DNA of 64,000 nucleotides from Pseudomonadota bacterium (GCA_023388255.1 JAEWGO010000008.1:62001-126000); one strand, 5' to 3'; shown: positions 19,323-30,724, counted from the stretch's first letter. Notes: a model not told the origin generated them from the letters alone. Made by a program: numbers and translations.

Positions 19323-20378
19323 TCACGCGCCCTCGCCCGCCGCGTGTTCTGCTTCTGCCGCAGCCAGCTTCTGCTCGTCGAAGAAACGCTGGATATCCAG
19401 GCACAACGGCCAGGTGCCTTCGCGCGCGATCGCCGACACCGTGTACCACGGCTGCTTCCACTTGAGTTTCTTCACGATCGCCTTGGCGATCTTCTCGCGC
19501 TCCTCCGGCGCCAGCAGATCGATCTTGTTGAAGACCAGCCAGCGCGGGCGCTTGAGCAGTTCAGGATCGTAGCCCTTCAGCTCATTCTCGATCGTGCGGA
19601 TCTCGGCCACCGGATCGGTGATGCCGTCCAGCGGCGCAATGTCGACGACATGCAGCAGCAGGCGCGTGCGCGCGACATGCTTGAGGAACTGGATGCCGAG
19701 GCCCGCGCCATCGGCAGCGCCCTCGATCAAGCCCGGAATGTCGGCGATCACGAAGCTGCGGTCGGTCTCGATGCGCACCACGCCGAGGTGCGGCTGCATC
19801 GTCGTGAACGGATAGTCGGCCACCTTCGGCGTCGCCGCGGACACCGCGCGGATCAGGGTCGACTTGCCGGCATTCGGGAAACCGAGCAGACCGACATCGG
19901 CCAGCACCTTGAGTTCGAGCTTGATCTCACGCTCTTCGCCGGAACTGCCCGGGCTCGACTTGCGCGGCGAACGGTTGACCGAACTCTTGAAATGGATGTT
20001 GCCGAGGCCGCCGTGGCCACCCTGCGCGACCAGCAGACGCTGGCCGTGCGTGGTCAGATCGCCGATCTGTTCGTCGGTGTCGACGTTGATGACGACAGTA
20101 CCGACTGGCACACGAATGACCTCGTCCACGCCGCCCTTGCCTGCCATCTGCCGGCCCATGCCGTTTTCGCCGCGCTGCGCGCGATAAACGCGCTGATGGC
20201 GGAAATCGATCAGCGTGTTGATGCCTTCGTCGGCAACCAGCCAGACGCTGCCGCCGCTGCCGCCGTCACCGCCGTCCGGACCACCGAATGGAATGAATTT
20301 CTCGCGCCGGAAACTGACGCAACCGTTGCCGCCGTTTCCGGCGTGGACCTGGATGGTGGCTTCGTCGACGAATTTCAT
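19323..20378 (-). CDS. obgE: Obg-family GTPase (ObgE/CgtA)
   Basis: ObgE is an essential GTPase that binds the 50S subunit and links ribosome maturation to the stringent response. The 351-residue protein has the glycine-rich Obg fold at the N-terminus (residues 1-158, with GGDGGSGGSVWLVAD), then the G domain: P-loop GFPNAGKST near residue 165, DIPGLIEGA, and NKIDLL. The start MKFVDEATIQVHAGNGGNG is the family standard. It follows rpmA by 225 bases, with a terminator-like hairpin between, so it may be read through or have its own promoter. Confidence 0.96.
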   Translation of the reverse strand: MKFVDEATIQVHAGNGGNGCVSFRREKFIPFGGPDGGDGGSGGSVWLVADEGINTLIDFRHQRVYRAQRGENGMGRQMAGKGGVDEVIRVPVGTVVINVDTDEQIGDLTTHGQRLLVAQGGHGGLGNIHFKSSVNRSPRKSSPGSSGEEREIKLELKVLADVGLLGFPNAGKSTLIRAVSAATPKVADYPFTTMQPHLGVVRIETDRSFVIADIPGLIEGAADGAGLGIQFLKHVARTRLLLHVVDIAPLDGITDPVAEIRTIENELKGYDPELLKRPRWLVFNKIDLLAPEEREKIAKAIVKKLKWKQPWYTVSAIAREGTWPLCLDIQRFFDEQKLAAAEAEHAAGEGA

Positions 20379-20380
20379 TG

Positions 20381-20414
20381 AAGGGCCGGGCTGGGGATTC
20401 GTGAGGGGGATTCG
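20381..20414 (-). repeat. GAATCCCC leader repeat upstream of obgE
   Basis: On the minus strand: CCGAATCCCCCTCACGAATC followed by CCCAGCCCGG, ending a few bases before the obgE ATG. It matches the ileS leader in layout. Confidence 0.65.
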
Positions 20415-20554
20415 GAAAGCGCCTGGACGCTCATCGTGCCGTCGGCACACTTCGAACCTGGAGCAAGTTGAACGCGGGGAGTGTTCGTCCCGGGGCGAAA
20501 TTCTGCCTCTGCTGTGGCGAATTCCGAAGCCCCCGGATCACTGCTCCGCAAACG

Positions 20555-20577
20555 AAAAGCCCCGCACGCAGCGGGGC
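20555..20577 (-). terminator. hairpin terminator after rpmA
   Basis: On the minus strand GCCCCGC-TGCGT-GCGGGGC is followed by TTTT. It lies about 30 bases after the rpmA stop. The short U-run suggests partial termination, which would let some transcripts continue into obgE. Confidence 0.75.
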
Positions 20578-20603
20578 CTTCGCGAACCGTGAACGCGTCC
20601 GGA

Positions 20604-20861
20604 TCAGGCCGGAACGACGTTGACCGTCTTGCGCGCGAGCGGACCCTTGGTCTTGAACTCGACCGTGCCATCGACGACGGCATAGATCGTGTGGTCGCGA
20701 CCAAGACCGACGCCGACGCCCGGATGAAAACGGGTGCCGCGCTGGCGAATGATGATGTTGCCGGCTTCCACAGCCTGGCCGCCATAGACCTTGACGCCGA
20801 GATACTTCGGGTTGGAGTCGCGACCGTTGCGGGTTGAGCCGCCTGCCTTCTTGTGTGCCAT
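20604..20861 (-). CDS. rpmA: 50S ribosomal protein L27
   Basis: L27 sits at the peptidyl transferase centre; its N-terminal tail contacts the tRNA acceptor ends. The 85-residue product begins MAHKKAGGSTRNGRDSNPKY and ends ARKTVNVVPA. It starts 3 bases after the rplU stop. Confidence 0.97.
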   Translation of the reverse strand: MAHKKAGGSTRNGRDSNPKYLGVKVYGGQAVEAGNIIIRQRGTRFHPGVGVGLGRDHTIYAVVDGTVEFKTKGPLARKTVNVVPA

Positions 20862-20864
20862 GAC

Positions 20865-21191
20865 TTACTCCTTCTTGCCCGCGCCGGTGATACCGACGAT
20901 CTCGATTTCGGTGTAGTGCTGACGATGCCCCGTCTCCTTGCGGAAATGCTTGCGGCGACGGAACTTGACGATGCGGATCTTCTCGCCGCGACCGTGCGAA
21001 ACGATCTTGGCCGTGACCAGCGCGCCGGCGACCAGCGGAGCACCAACGGTGACGCCCTCGCCTTCGCCGATCAACAGGACCTGGTCCAGCTTGACCTCGG
21101 CGCCGACATCGGCGACGAGCTTCTCCACGCGCAGGGTCTCACCCTGCGCCACGCGGTACTGACGACCGCCGGTGACAATGACTGCGTACAT
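20865..21191 (-). CDS. rplU: 50S ribosomal protein L21
   Basis: L21 binds 23S rRNA in the 50S subunit. The 108-residue product starts MYAVIVTGGRQYRVAQGETL and contains the family block FRRRKHFRKETGHRQHYTEI. It is the first gene of rplU-rpmA-obgE, with a good promoter about 70 bases upstream. Confidence 0.97.
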   Translation of the reverse strand: MYAVIVTGGRQYRVAQGETLRVEKLVADVGAEVKLDQVLLIGEGEGVTVGAPLVAGALVTAKIVSHGRGEKIRIVKFRRRKHFRKETGHRQHYTEIEIVGITGAGKKE

Positions 21192-21259
21192 GGCTATGCC
21201 TCTGTAGTTATTCTGAAAACCGCCAACTTTCCGGGCATTCGCCCAGGAAAGGACCGCGG

Positions 21260-21288
21260 ATTCTAGCCATTCATCGCAGCATGGGCAA
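21260..21288 (-). promoter_or_regulatory. sigma70 promoter of rplU-rpmA
   Basis: On the minus strand, -35 TTGCCC (21283-21288), a 17-bp spacer and -10 TAGAAT (21260-21265) lie about 70 bases upstream of the rplU ATG. Confidence 0.7.
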
Positions 21289-21331
21289 GTGTGCGTCCCT
21301 CCGGCCTTTGCCGACCGTCACCGGCCCGGGA

Positions 21332-22975
21332 CTATTCGAAACCACTGGCGAAGATGCGGTCGACCAGGAATCGCCTGAGATACGGGAACGACGCGCTGAA
21401 CGCGCCGTCCACGGTCGCGTCGGTATTGGCATTGCAGGTGTCGCCACCTGCCGGGCAGTCGCCCGTCAACTGGCCGACGACGTAGACATCCGAAGCATTG
21501 TCGTTCAACACGATCGCCGCACTGCCGCTGCTGCCACCCGCGACTGCACCGGCCGCATCGCTCGACTGCATCGCCAGACCCGAATACATGAAGATCGGCT
21601 CGGCGGCGCCGGCGCAGTGTGTCAGGTTCACGTTGTTCTTGCGCAAGCGGCGCAGGCTGTAGGCCAGCGGCGCGCCTTCCGGGTGACTCAGGCGCAGCAG
21701 GTAGGCGCCCTCGACGAGGGCGCCCGACGCCCATCCCGCCAGCATCAGGCCGGAACCAGACGGAATCGGCGAGAGGCGCAACAGCGTGAAGTCCGCATAC
21801 GTCGGCGCCGCGCCGGTAACCATCAGGCTCGAGCCGTTGACCTGGGTCAGCGTCCACGTGCAGGCGCCATTGCAAAACGCCGTGTGATAGCGGAAATACG
21901 CTTCCAGGCTGCTCGCACTCGGCTGCGAATGGATGCAGTGGTTGGCCGTCAGCAGATACGGCTTCGGTGCGGCACTGCCGGCCAATGAGGTGTTCAACAA
22001 GGTGCCGGTACAGATGTAGGCGCTTGCCCCGTCGACGAATTGAAGATGCGCCACCGCATTGATGGCGTTCGCCAGGCCTTGATTGGACTGCAGCGCACAC
22101 ATGCCGTCGACGGTGCAGTTCGGCACCTGGGTGCCGCAGAAATCGACGCTGTCCGGCGACGGTCCGACCGCATAGCGCGGACGGATCGAGTCGGCGATGC
22201 GGAAGCGCGAGCCGAAGTGCATCGCCTTGGACACCGTGAAATGGCTGGCACGCAGCGCATCGGCATCGTCCGCGAGCAGTTGCACGACGACGCGGCTGCC
22301 GAATACCGAGGCGCTCCAGAACGCGCCGTCGCCATCCGGCCCGCGTCCGGTGTACGGGCCTGCGACACGACCGAGCTCGTTGTAGACGTGGAGACTGACG
22401 CCTGGCGCCAGCTCGACATCCTCGAAGCGCAGGCGCAAGGCTGTCGCGTCCGGCGAGGACAGTTCGATCGCCCACGTCACACCTGCCGCGCCGTTGCGCG
22501 CGGCGATGCCGTTGGCGACGTCGATCGTGCCGGATGCCAATGCGCGCGCGTCGACGGCGGAGAAATCGACGGTTTGCCCCACATCGAGCGCCTCGCCGAC
22601 CTTCTCGCGTCCATTGCCCGGCACGTCCTGCTCGATCCCGGCGCGCTGCTCCGGCGTGATCGCAAGCTGCAATGCCGTTTGCGCCGGCAGCAGCGGCCGT
22701 GCTGCCAGCAGGCGCTCGAACTGCCCACGCTCGGCTTCGCGCCGCGCGATGTCAGCCTGCGGATCGAACGCGCCGGCGCTTTGCGAGCCAACGCTTGTGC
22801 CGCCCGGTTCGAGCGCCGCGCTCGCGCCCGCCACCGCGAGACCGGCCGCGATCGTCTGCGGCGCAGCCAACGGACACTGCGCAGCGGACGCCGCCAGCGC
22901 GTCACCGCGCGCGGTCAGCAGCAGCGCGGCGACGAATGCGCTGCCGAAAGAGGTCAACCGGGAAACCCTGAGCAT
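21332..22975 (-). CDS. secreted trypsin-like serine protease
   Basis: A 547-residue exported protein with a signal peptide (hydrophobic FGSAFVAALLLTARG). The C-terminal half looks like a chymotrypsin-fold protease of the lysyl-endopeptidase type. The probable triad is His in LLTANHCIHS (near residue 340), Asp in YADFTLLRL (near 393) and Ser in GGSSGSA (near 480), with paired cysteines around them. The region between the signal and the protease domain is probably a propeptide with a beta-sandwich-like part. The C-terminus is RIFASGFE, a motif also found at the end of the protein at 26652-27392. GGTGGGA lies just upstream of the ATG. The substrate is unknown; a lysine- or arginine-directed extracellular protease is inference. 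Confidence 0.85.
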   Translation of the reverse strand: MLRVSRLTSFGSAFVAALLLTARGDALAASAAQCPLAAPQTIAAGLAVAGASAALEPGGTSVGSQSAGAFDPQADIARREAERGQFERLLAARPLLPAQTALQLAITPEQRAGIEQDVPGNGREKVGEALDVGQTVDFSAVDARALASGTIDVANGIAARNGAAGVTWAIELSSPDATALRLRFEDVELAPGVSLHVYNELGRVAGPYTGRGPDGDGAFWSASVFGSRVVVQLLADDADALRASHFTVSKAMHFGSRFRIADSIRPRYAVGPSPDSVDFCGTQVPNCTVDGMCALQSNQGLANAINAVAHLQFVDGASAYICTGTLLNTSLAGSAAPKPYLLTANHCIHSQPSASSLEAYFRYHTAFCNGACTWTLTQVNGSSLMVTGAAPTYADFTLLRLSPIPSGSGLMLAGWASGALVEGAYLLRLSHPEGAPLAYSLRRLRKNNVNLTHCAGAAEPIFMYSGLAMQSSDAAGAVAGGSSGSAAIVLNDNASDVYVVGQLTGDCPAGGDTCNANTDATVDGAFSASFPYLRRFLVDRIFASGFE

Positions 22976-23062
22976 GCTGTCCCACCCTGATGAAGCGACC
23001 CAGGCATCATCGGCAGGATCGTGCGGTTGTTATAGTTAGGGTTTCCCCCATGTTTCGGCGTC

Positions 23063-25920
<2,858 letters not shown>

Positions 25921-25924
<4 letters not shown>

Positions 25925-26517
25925 ATCGTCCCCGCAAACCTGCTGCAACTTCCGCTCGCTCGAAGTCCGCAAACTCCGCGCGTCCGGAGTCCACGGCCAC
26001 CGTTGGTCCCGAGGTATCGAAGGGTGAACGGAAGGCCGCAAAGCGCGCGCCTGTGCCGGAGACACCTGCGCAACCGGAAGAGCGCGGCTCCGCTGCCGCG
26101 CCCGCGATTCCGCACGTGTTCGCGCGCGTGCCGATGGATGTTCGCTGGGGTGACCTCGACGCGTTCAACCACGTCAACAACGCGACCTTCCTCGTTTACG
26201 CGCAGGAAGCACGTCTCGCCTGGCTCGCCAACGTCAAGGGCAGCTGGTTCAACGAGGCAATGATGCCGGTCGTCGCCGCCGCGCAGATGAATTTCCGCCG
26301 CCAGCTCGCGTGGCCGGCGCGGATCGCGGTCGAGCTCGCCGCGACGCGCATCGGCACCTCATCGCTGACCATTGCGCATCGCATCGTCGACGCCAGCAAC
26401 ACCGATTGCGTCTACGCCGACGGCGACGTCGTCATGGTCTGGATCGATCCCGCCAGCGGCCGCTCCGTGCCGCTGCCGGCCTCGATCCGCGAGGCGTGCG
26501 AAGCAACCACGACGTAG
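25921..26517 (+). CDS. 4HBT-family acyl-CoA thioesterase with low-complexity N-terminus
   Basis: A 198-residue hotdog-fold thioesterase of the YbgC/FadM type. The conserved block RWGDLDAFNHVNNATFLVYA (residues ~76-95) contains the catalytic aspartate and the HVNN motif; the rest covers a single hotdog domain. The ATG overlaps the uvrA stop (ATGA). The first ~65 residues are Ala/Pro/Lys/Arg-rich and not part of the fold. Within them, VGPEVSKGERK is encoded by a dispersed palindrome (26011-26031), so the extension may have grown by repeat insertion. The acyl-CoA substrate is unknown. Confidence 0.88.
26011..26031. repeat. GAGGTATCGAAGGG repeat inside the thioesterase gene
   Basis: GAGGTATCGAAGGGTGAACG, read in frame as EVSKGER. 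The same core lies in the murJ-ribF gap (16939-16970) and upstream of gyrA (1314-1338). Confidence 0.7.
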
Positions 26518-26651
26518 GAAAGCACGCGGCGGACAAACACGCCCGGCACACGTTTCGACCAGCGCACGCCGGCGTCCGAACGGCGCGGCCGGCCTCGCCG
26601 AGCGCCTGCGATCGGCTACACTGCGCCGCATCCTCAGGGGGAGAAACATCC

Positions 26652-27392
26652 GTGCAACGACACATCCCGGTGGCCATCGCGGTCGCGTTGGGAGTTGCCG
26701 CGGGTCCAGCCGCGGGACAGCAGTTTCTCGGTCGCGTTGGTGGGGGTTGCACCACCTTGCCGGCGAACAACCAGCAACAGGTGTCGATCGATACCACCAT
26801 TCCCGCTGCGGCAACCGTGTTCGTGACAGTGGCCACTTCGTCGAATTTCGTCAGCGATCTCACGATCGGCGATGCGACTGGCAGCCACTATCAGGCGCTC
26901 GGCGGAACCCACGGCGGGAGTGCCGGCACACTTGTGCATTTCCGAGCCATCCTGCAACGTCCATTGAACGCCGGCAGCGCGCTGAACCTCAGCTACGGCA
27001 ACGCCAGCACCGCGGTACAGAGTTGCGTCAGCGTGCTCGGCTACCGAGGCATTCCAGCCGGCGCCATCGTGCAGGACGCGCTTGGTGCGGCGACGGGCCA
27101 ATCCACCACACCCGCGGTGACGGCTACCGCTGCGAGCGCAGCGGGCCAGCAGTTCGTGCTGGCGAGTTTCGCCACGAACGCGAACCCCGGCGGCGTCAAC
27201 ACGACGCCGCCTGCGACCGCGCTGCCGGCAGTGTGCTCGGCCGACAATTCATTGTGCATACTCGATGCTTGGTACGCCGGCGACGCGATCGGCACCGCCA
27301 ACGTACAGCTCACCATCGGCAGCCCGGCCAATTGGTCCGGCGCGCTGACTGCGTTGTATGCGGACGGCATCTTCGGCAACGGATTCGATTGA
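26652..27392 (+). CDS. secreted protein of unknown function ending IFGNGFD
   Basis: A 246-residue protein that I do not recognise. It starts at GTG 26652-26654, 8 bases after a strong GGGGGAG Shine-Dalgarno, and begins with a signal peptide (MQRHIPVAIAVALGVAAG, cleavage near AAG/QQ). The mature part is Ala/Thr/Gly/Asn-rich with predicted beta character and four cysteines, two of them in PAVCSADNSLCILD. The last residues are DGIFGNGFD, the same type of tail as the protease at 21332-22975. It is convergent with a beta-helix protein. Extracellular or surface location is likely. Confidence 0.75.
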   Translation: MQRHIPVAIAVALGVAAGPAAGQQFLGRVGGGCTTLPANNQQQVSIDTTIPAAATVFVTVATSSNFVSDLTIGDATGSHYQALGGTHGGSAGTLVHFRAILQRPLNAGSALNLSYGNASTAVQSCVSVLGYRGIPAGAIVQDALGAATGQSTTPAVTATAASAAGQQFVLASFATNANPGGVNTTPPATALPAVCSADNSLCILDAWYAGDAIGTANVQLTIGSPANWSGALTALYADGIFGNGFD

Positions 27393-27395
27393 CGA

Positions 27396-27425
27396 TGATC
27401 CCGGCCGCTGCGTGCGCCGGGATCA
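27396..27425. repeat. REP-like hairpin between convergent genes
   Basis: TGATCCCGGC and GCCGGGATCA form a 10-bp perfect stem around a 10-base loop, just past the stop of the upstream gene. No T-run follows, so termination is uncertain; the sequence resembles a single REP unit of the family found as pairs elsewhere in the window. Confidence 0.6.
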
Positions 27426-27456
27426 CCCATCATCGCGTTGCGTGTTGCGACATGAC

Positions 27457-28383
27457 CTACTGAAGCCCGGCCACGGATGTCGGAGCGCCATTGCTGACGT
27501 TGCCGCTGTTGCGGTTGTTGCCGAACGAGATCACTTGTCCGCCGGTCGTCGTCTGGATGCCCTGCGCGTTTCCGCTCAGAGTGCTGCCGGACATGCGGAT
27601 CACCGCCGCGCTGCCCTGCGCAAGCACACCGGCCAGCGTGTTCTCGCTGGAGATGACGTTGTCGAGCATGAGCTGCACGGGATTCGCGCCGCCGATCACC
27701 GCAAACCCGTTGCCACTGTTGGTGCTGGCCACGCTGTTGCGCACGTTGACCGACGCCGGACCCTGCACCTGCAGCCCGTAACCGTTCGAGACGAGTTGCA
27801 CGCGCTCGATCATCGCATTCGCCGCCCCGGCTGCACCGGGCTGGATCGTGATGCCACCACCACTGACGCTGCCGCTGCCGCGGATCACCGTGTCGCGCAC
27901 GGTCAGCGTGGCCGGCGTCGAAGGCGCGAAGTTGATTCCGTTGTTGGTGAAGTTCTCGATCACGCCGTCCTCGACGATCAGGCCGCCGCCACCAATGAAC
28001 TTGACGCCGTCCAGTCCGGCGCCGATTCCGACGATCTTGATGCCACGCAATGTCACGACATCGCTCGGCCCGGCGTTGACGATGATGCCGTTCGTGCCGG
28101 ACACCAGCGCACTGGCGACTGCGCCATCGGCCTCGAGCGTGATCGCCTTGGTGATCGTGACTCCGCCGAATCCGCCCGGATCCAGCGCGTCGATGACGCC
28201 GCCGGCCGCCGTTTTCGGGATGGCGCCTGCGAAAGTCTTGCACGGAGCCGTGCGGCTGCACGGATTGGCGTCATCGCCGACCCCGGACACCCAGGTCCGC
28301 GTCGCCTGCGCCTGCGCAAGGCCGCTCGTCCCCAGCGCCAACAGCGCCGCCAGAAAACCGATTCGCCGCATCAAACCGTCCAT
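27457..28383 (-). CDS. secreted right-handed beta-helix protein
   Basis: A 308-residue exported protein. The signal peptide (MRRIGFLAALLALGTSGLAQA) is followed by TRTWVSGVGDDANPCSRTAP and CKTFAGAI, the start of a widespread family of parallel beta-helix proteins. The remainder shows the repeated short Gly/Asn/Val turns of a pectate-lyase-like helix (GIIVNAG, GLIVEDGVIENF, TLTVRDTVI, GLQVQGPASVNVRN). No catalytic residues for polysaccharide cleavage can be named, so the biochemical role is unknown. GGGGGAG lies 7 bases upstream of the ATG. Confidence 0.82.
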   Translation of the reverse strand: MDGLMRRIGFLAALLALGTSGLAQAQATRTWVSGVGDDANPCSRTAPCKTFAGAIPKTAAGGVIDALDPGGFGGVTITKAITLEADGAVASALVSGTNGIIVNAGPSDVVTLRGIKIVGIGAGLDGVKFIGGGGLIVEDGVIENFTNNGINFAPSTPATLTVRDTVIRGSGSVSGGGITIQPGAAGAANAMIERVQLVSNGYGLQVQGPASVNVRNSVASTNSGNGFAVIGGANPVQLMLDNVISSENTLAGVLAQGSAAVIRMSGSTLSGNAQGIQTTTGGQVISFGNNRNSGNVSNGAPTSVAGLQ

Positions 28384-28529
28384 GAAACGCTCCCCCGAGA
28401 AAGTCGGCGCAGGCTAGCACGATGACGCTTGCCGAAACGCGGGGAAATGCGTGTGCACACGCAAGGACGGTGACGCGATGCCCGGCCGGCGCGCTATGCT
28501 GGACGGACCCCTGCGACTAGGCTTGCCCC

Positions 28530-29387
28530 ATGGGTCATCCCGGCAGCAGTTCGTTCGTCCTGCCGTCGTCCGGCGCGCAAGCCGGCATGCGTTTGCGCGA
28601 TTACGCCAGTGCCGAACTCGCGCAGGCGATCGCCTGTCTCGCATGGCGCGGCGGACGCTTCCACAGCGGCGTCCACCTCGCGCGCAAATCCCTGCGCCGC
28701 ACGCGCGCCACGCTCGCACTCGGCATGCCGGTACTCGGACCCGGTGCGGAACTGATCGACCGCGAACTGCGCCGCATGAATCGCCGCCTGTCGAAACTGC
28801 GCGACGCGCAGGCCGTGGTCGGCACGCTCGACCTGCTGCTCGGCAAGGTCGATGCCGCCGAATCCGCGCTGGTGCTGCGGCGCACACGCCGGATCGCCGC
28901 ACAGGCTCGCGCGGCACGCGCGCGATCGACGCTGACCGGCGATCCGCAACTGCAGGACAAGCGCGCACTGCTCGCCACCTTGCACGCCGCACTGCCTGCG
29001 CTGCGCTGGGACGCGGTCGGCGAAACCGATGTGCGTACCGCGCTGCGGCTCGCGCTGATCCGCATGGATGCGGCCGGCGCACGCGCACAGGTAAGCGGCC
29101 GCGACGAGGACTGGCATCGCTGGCGACGCCATGCACGGCGGCTGTCGCAACAACATCGCGCACTCGGCGACATGGCCGCACTGCTGCCGGCGACCACCGA
29201 TCTGCACAAGCGCCTCGCGGTGCTGCTCGGCGAAGCGCAGGACTTTGCGCTGCTGCGCGAACACTGCGGCAAGCGTTCCGTGTTCGCGCCGACCGATCGC
29301 GCCCTGCTGCGCAGGTTGACCGATGACGGCATGCGACGCCTGCGCGAACGCGTGGCGAAAGCGTTGCAGGCGGATCTGCCGCTCTGA
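28530..29387 (+). CDS. CHAD domain protein
   Basis: A 285-residue, strongly basic, alpha-helical protein with a CHAD domain. The conserved histidine and basic residues are seen in FHSGVHLARKSLRRTRATLA near residue 45, followed by NRRLSKLRDAQAVVGTLD; a second set is WHRWRRHARRLSQQHRALGD near residue 200. CHAD domains bind inorganic polyphosphate through such positively charged grooves. No linked CYTH or polyphosphate kinase gene is nearby. An internal ATG at codon 20 is an alternative start. It converges on the FAD monooxygenase gene, 16 bases apart. Confidence 0.88.
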   Translation: MGHPGSSSFVLPSSGAQAGMRLRDYASAELAQAIACLAWRGGRFHSGVHLARKSLRRTRATLALGMPVLGPGAELIDRELRRMNRRLSKLRDAQAVVGTLDLLLGKVDAAESALVLRRTRRIAAQARAARARSTLTGDPQLQDKRALLATLHAALPALRWDAVGETDVRTALRLALIRMDAAGARAQVSGRDEDWHRWRRHARRLSQQHRALGDMAALLPATTDLHKRLAVLLGEAQDFALLREHCGKRSVFAPTDRALLRRLTDDGMRRLRERVAKALQADLPL

Positions 29388-29403
29388 TCCGTAGCTGGCT
29401 CGC

Positions 29404-30675
29404 TCAGTCGAGCACTGCTGCAGCCACACCTTCCTGCGCCGCATCGCCCACGTTGCCGAGCTCCGCGAGAAACGCCGGCGGCAAGCGCATGACACCAAAC
29501 GCGCCATGCTGCAGTCCAGCCAGCACGCGCAGCATCTGGCCTCGACTGCCAGGCAAGCGTCCGAGCGGAAGAAACGCGAGATCGCGAAGGCGCGCGGCGA
29601 GATCGCGTTCCGATTGGAACAGCGGCGTCAGCCAGCGGCTCCAGAATTGATATGTGTGCGCATGATTGCGCCGCGCGCGTTCGTACTGCGCGAGCGCCGC
29701 GTCGACTTGCGGTTGCGCACGCAAGGCATCGCGCAATGCGAGCGCATCGAGCAGGGCCATGTTGACGCCCTGCCCGAGTTGCGGGCTCATCGCATGCGCC
29801 GCATCGCCGAGCAGCACGAGCCGGCCGCGATGCCAGCGGTCCAGCACCGCATCGCGATAGCTGGCGCGCGCCAGCTGTGTGGCGTCGCCAATGCCGGCGA
29901 GGTGCCCATGCAACTGCGGCCACAAGCCTTCGACCTCGTCGCGCCAGGGTGCAATGCCGGCCTGCGCCCACGCGTCCATGTCGGCCGTCGGCAGGCTCCA
30001 GAAGAAACTGATGTGCGGCGTCGCGTCGCCCGGTCGCGTGCCGACCGGCAGCATGCCAATCATCTTTCGCGCGGCGACATAACGCTGGCGCAACTCGTGC
30101 GGATGATCCCAGTCCTGCTGCGGCAGCAGGCACCACAGCGCGCCCCACGGATACGGCCGATCGAGCCGCGCCTTACCGAGTGCGGCGCGCAGGCACGACG
30201 CGGAACCATCCGCGGCGATGACCAGATCGTAGGGACCGTGCTCGCGCCCGTCCTCGCCACGGACGCGGCGCCCGTCTTCGCTGGCAGCGACGATGCGACA
30301 GCCGCGTTGCACGGTGTCGCGCGCCGGCCACGCCTCGGCCAGCAGCGCGAACAAGGCGCCGCGCTGCATGCCGAGTCCGAACAGGCGCGCATCGAGGCCG
30401 GCGTAGCGCATGTCCATGACGACACGGCCCTCGCGCGTGTCGCCATGCAGGCGCCCGATGCGCCGGCCATGCCGCAAGGCCGCTTCCAGCAGGCCCATTT
30501 CCCACAACACGCGCAGGCCGACTGGTTGCAACAGGAAACCGGCACCGACCGGACCCAACTCCGGCGCGCGCTCGAACACATGCACTCGATGACCGTCGCG
30601 ACTCAGCAGGATCGCCGCCGCCTGCCCCGCGGTTCCGTAGCCGACGATCGCGATGTCCAGGGTTTGTTTCCGCAT
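29404..30675 (-). CDS. FAD-dependent monooxygenase (UbiH/PHBH-like)
   Basis: A 423-residue class A flavoprotein monooxygenase. It has the N-terminal Rossmann motif IAIVGYGTAGQAAAILLSRDG, the DG motif DLVIAADGSASCLR, and the GD motif RLVLLGDAAHAMSPQLGQGV near residue 290. Such enzymes hydroxylate aromatic compounds with NAD(P)H and O2; the substrate cannot be told. I chose the ATG at 30675 because the Rossmann motif then starts at residue 8. An in-frame ATG at 30744 would add 23 residues and coincides exactly with the end of the lexA2 operator palindrome. It is divergent from lexA2, with 85 bp between. Confidence 0.87.
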   Translation of the reverse strand: MRKQTLDIAIVGYGTAGQAAAILLSRDGHRVHVFERAPELGPVGAGFLLQPVGLRVLWEMGLLEAALRHGRRIGRLHGDTREGRVVMDMRYAGLDARLFGLGMQRGALFALLAEAWPARDTVQRGCRIVAASEDGRRVRGEDGREHGPYDLVIAADGSASCLRAALGKARLDRPYPWGALWCLLPQQDWDHPHELRQRYVAARKMIGMLPVGTRPGDATPHISFFWSLPTADMDAWAQAGIAPWRDEVEGLWPQLHGHLAGIGDATQLARASYRDAVLDRWHRGRLVLLGDAAHAMSPQLGQGVNMALLDALALRDALRAQPQVDAALAQYERARRNHAHTYQFWSRWLTPLFQSERDLAARLRDLAFLPLGRLPGSRGQMLRVLAGLQHGAFGVMRLPPAFLAELGNVGDAAQEGVAAAVLD

Positions 30676-30724
30676 CGCCCATTCTCGCTGAATCGCACAG
30701 CCTGGAAGTCGCCAGTCAAGGGAC

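Noticed and set aside
22976..23062. SOS box upstream of uvrA.
   Set aside because: No palindrome like the lexA2 operator and no CTGT-N8-ACAG box is visible; only a TATAGT -10-like hexamer without a fitting -35.
27396..27425. Intrinsic terminator between the convergent secreted-protein genes.
   Set aside because: The stem is perfect but neither strand has a T-run after it, so I list it as a REP-like repeat.
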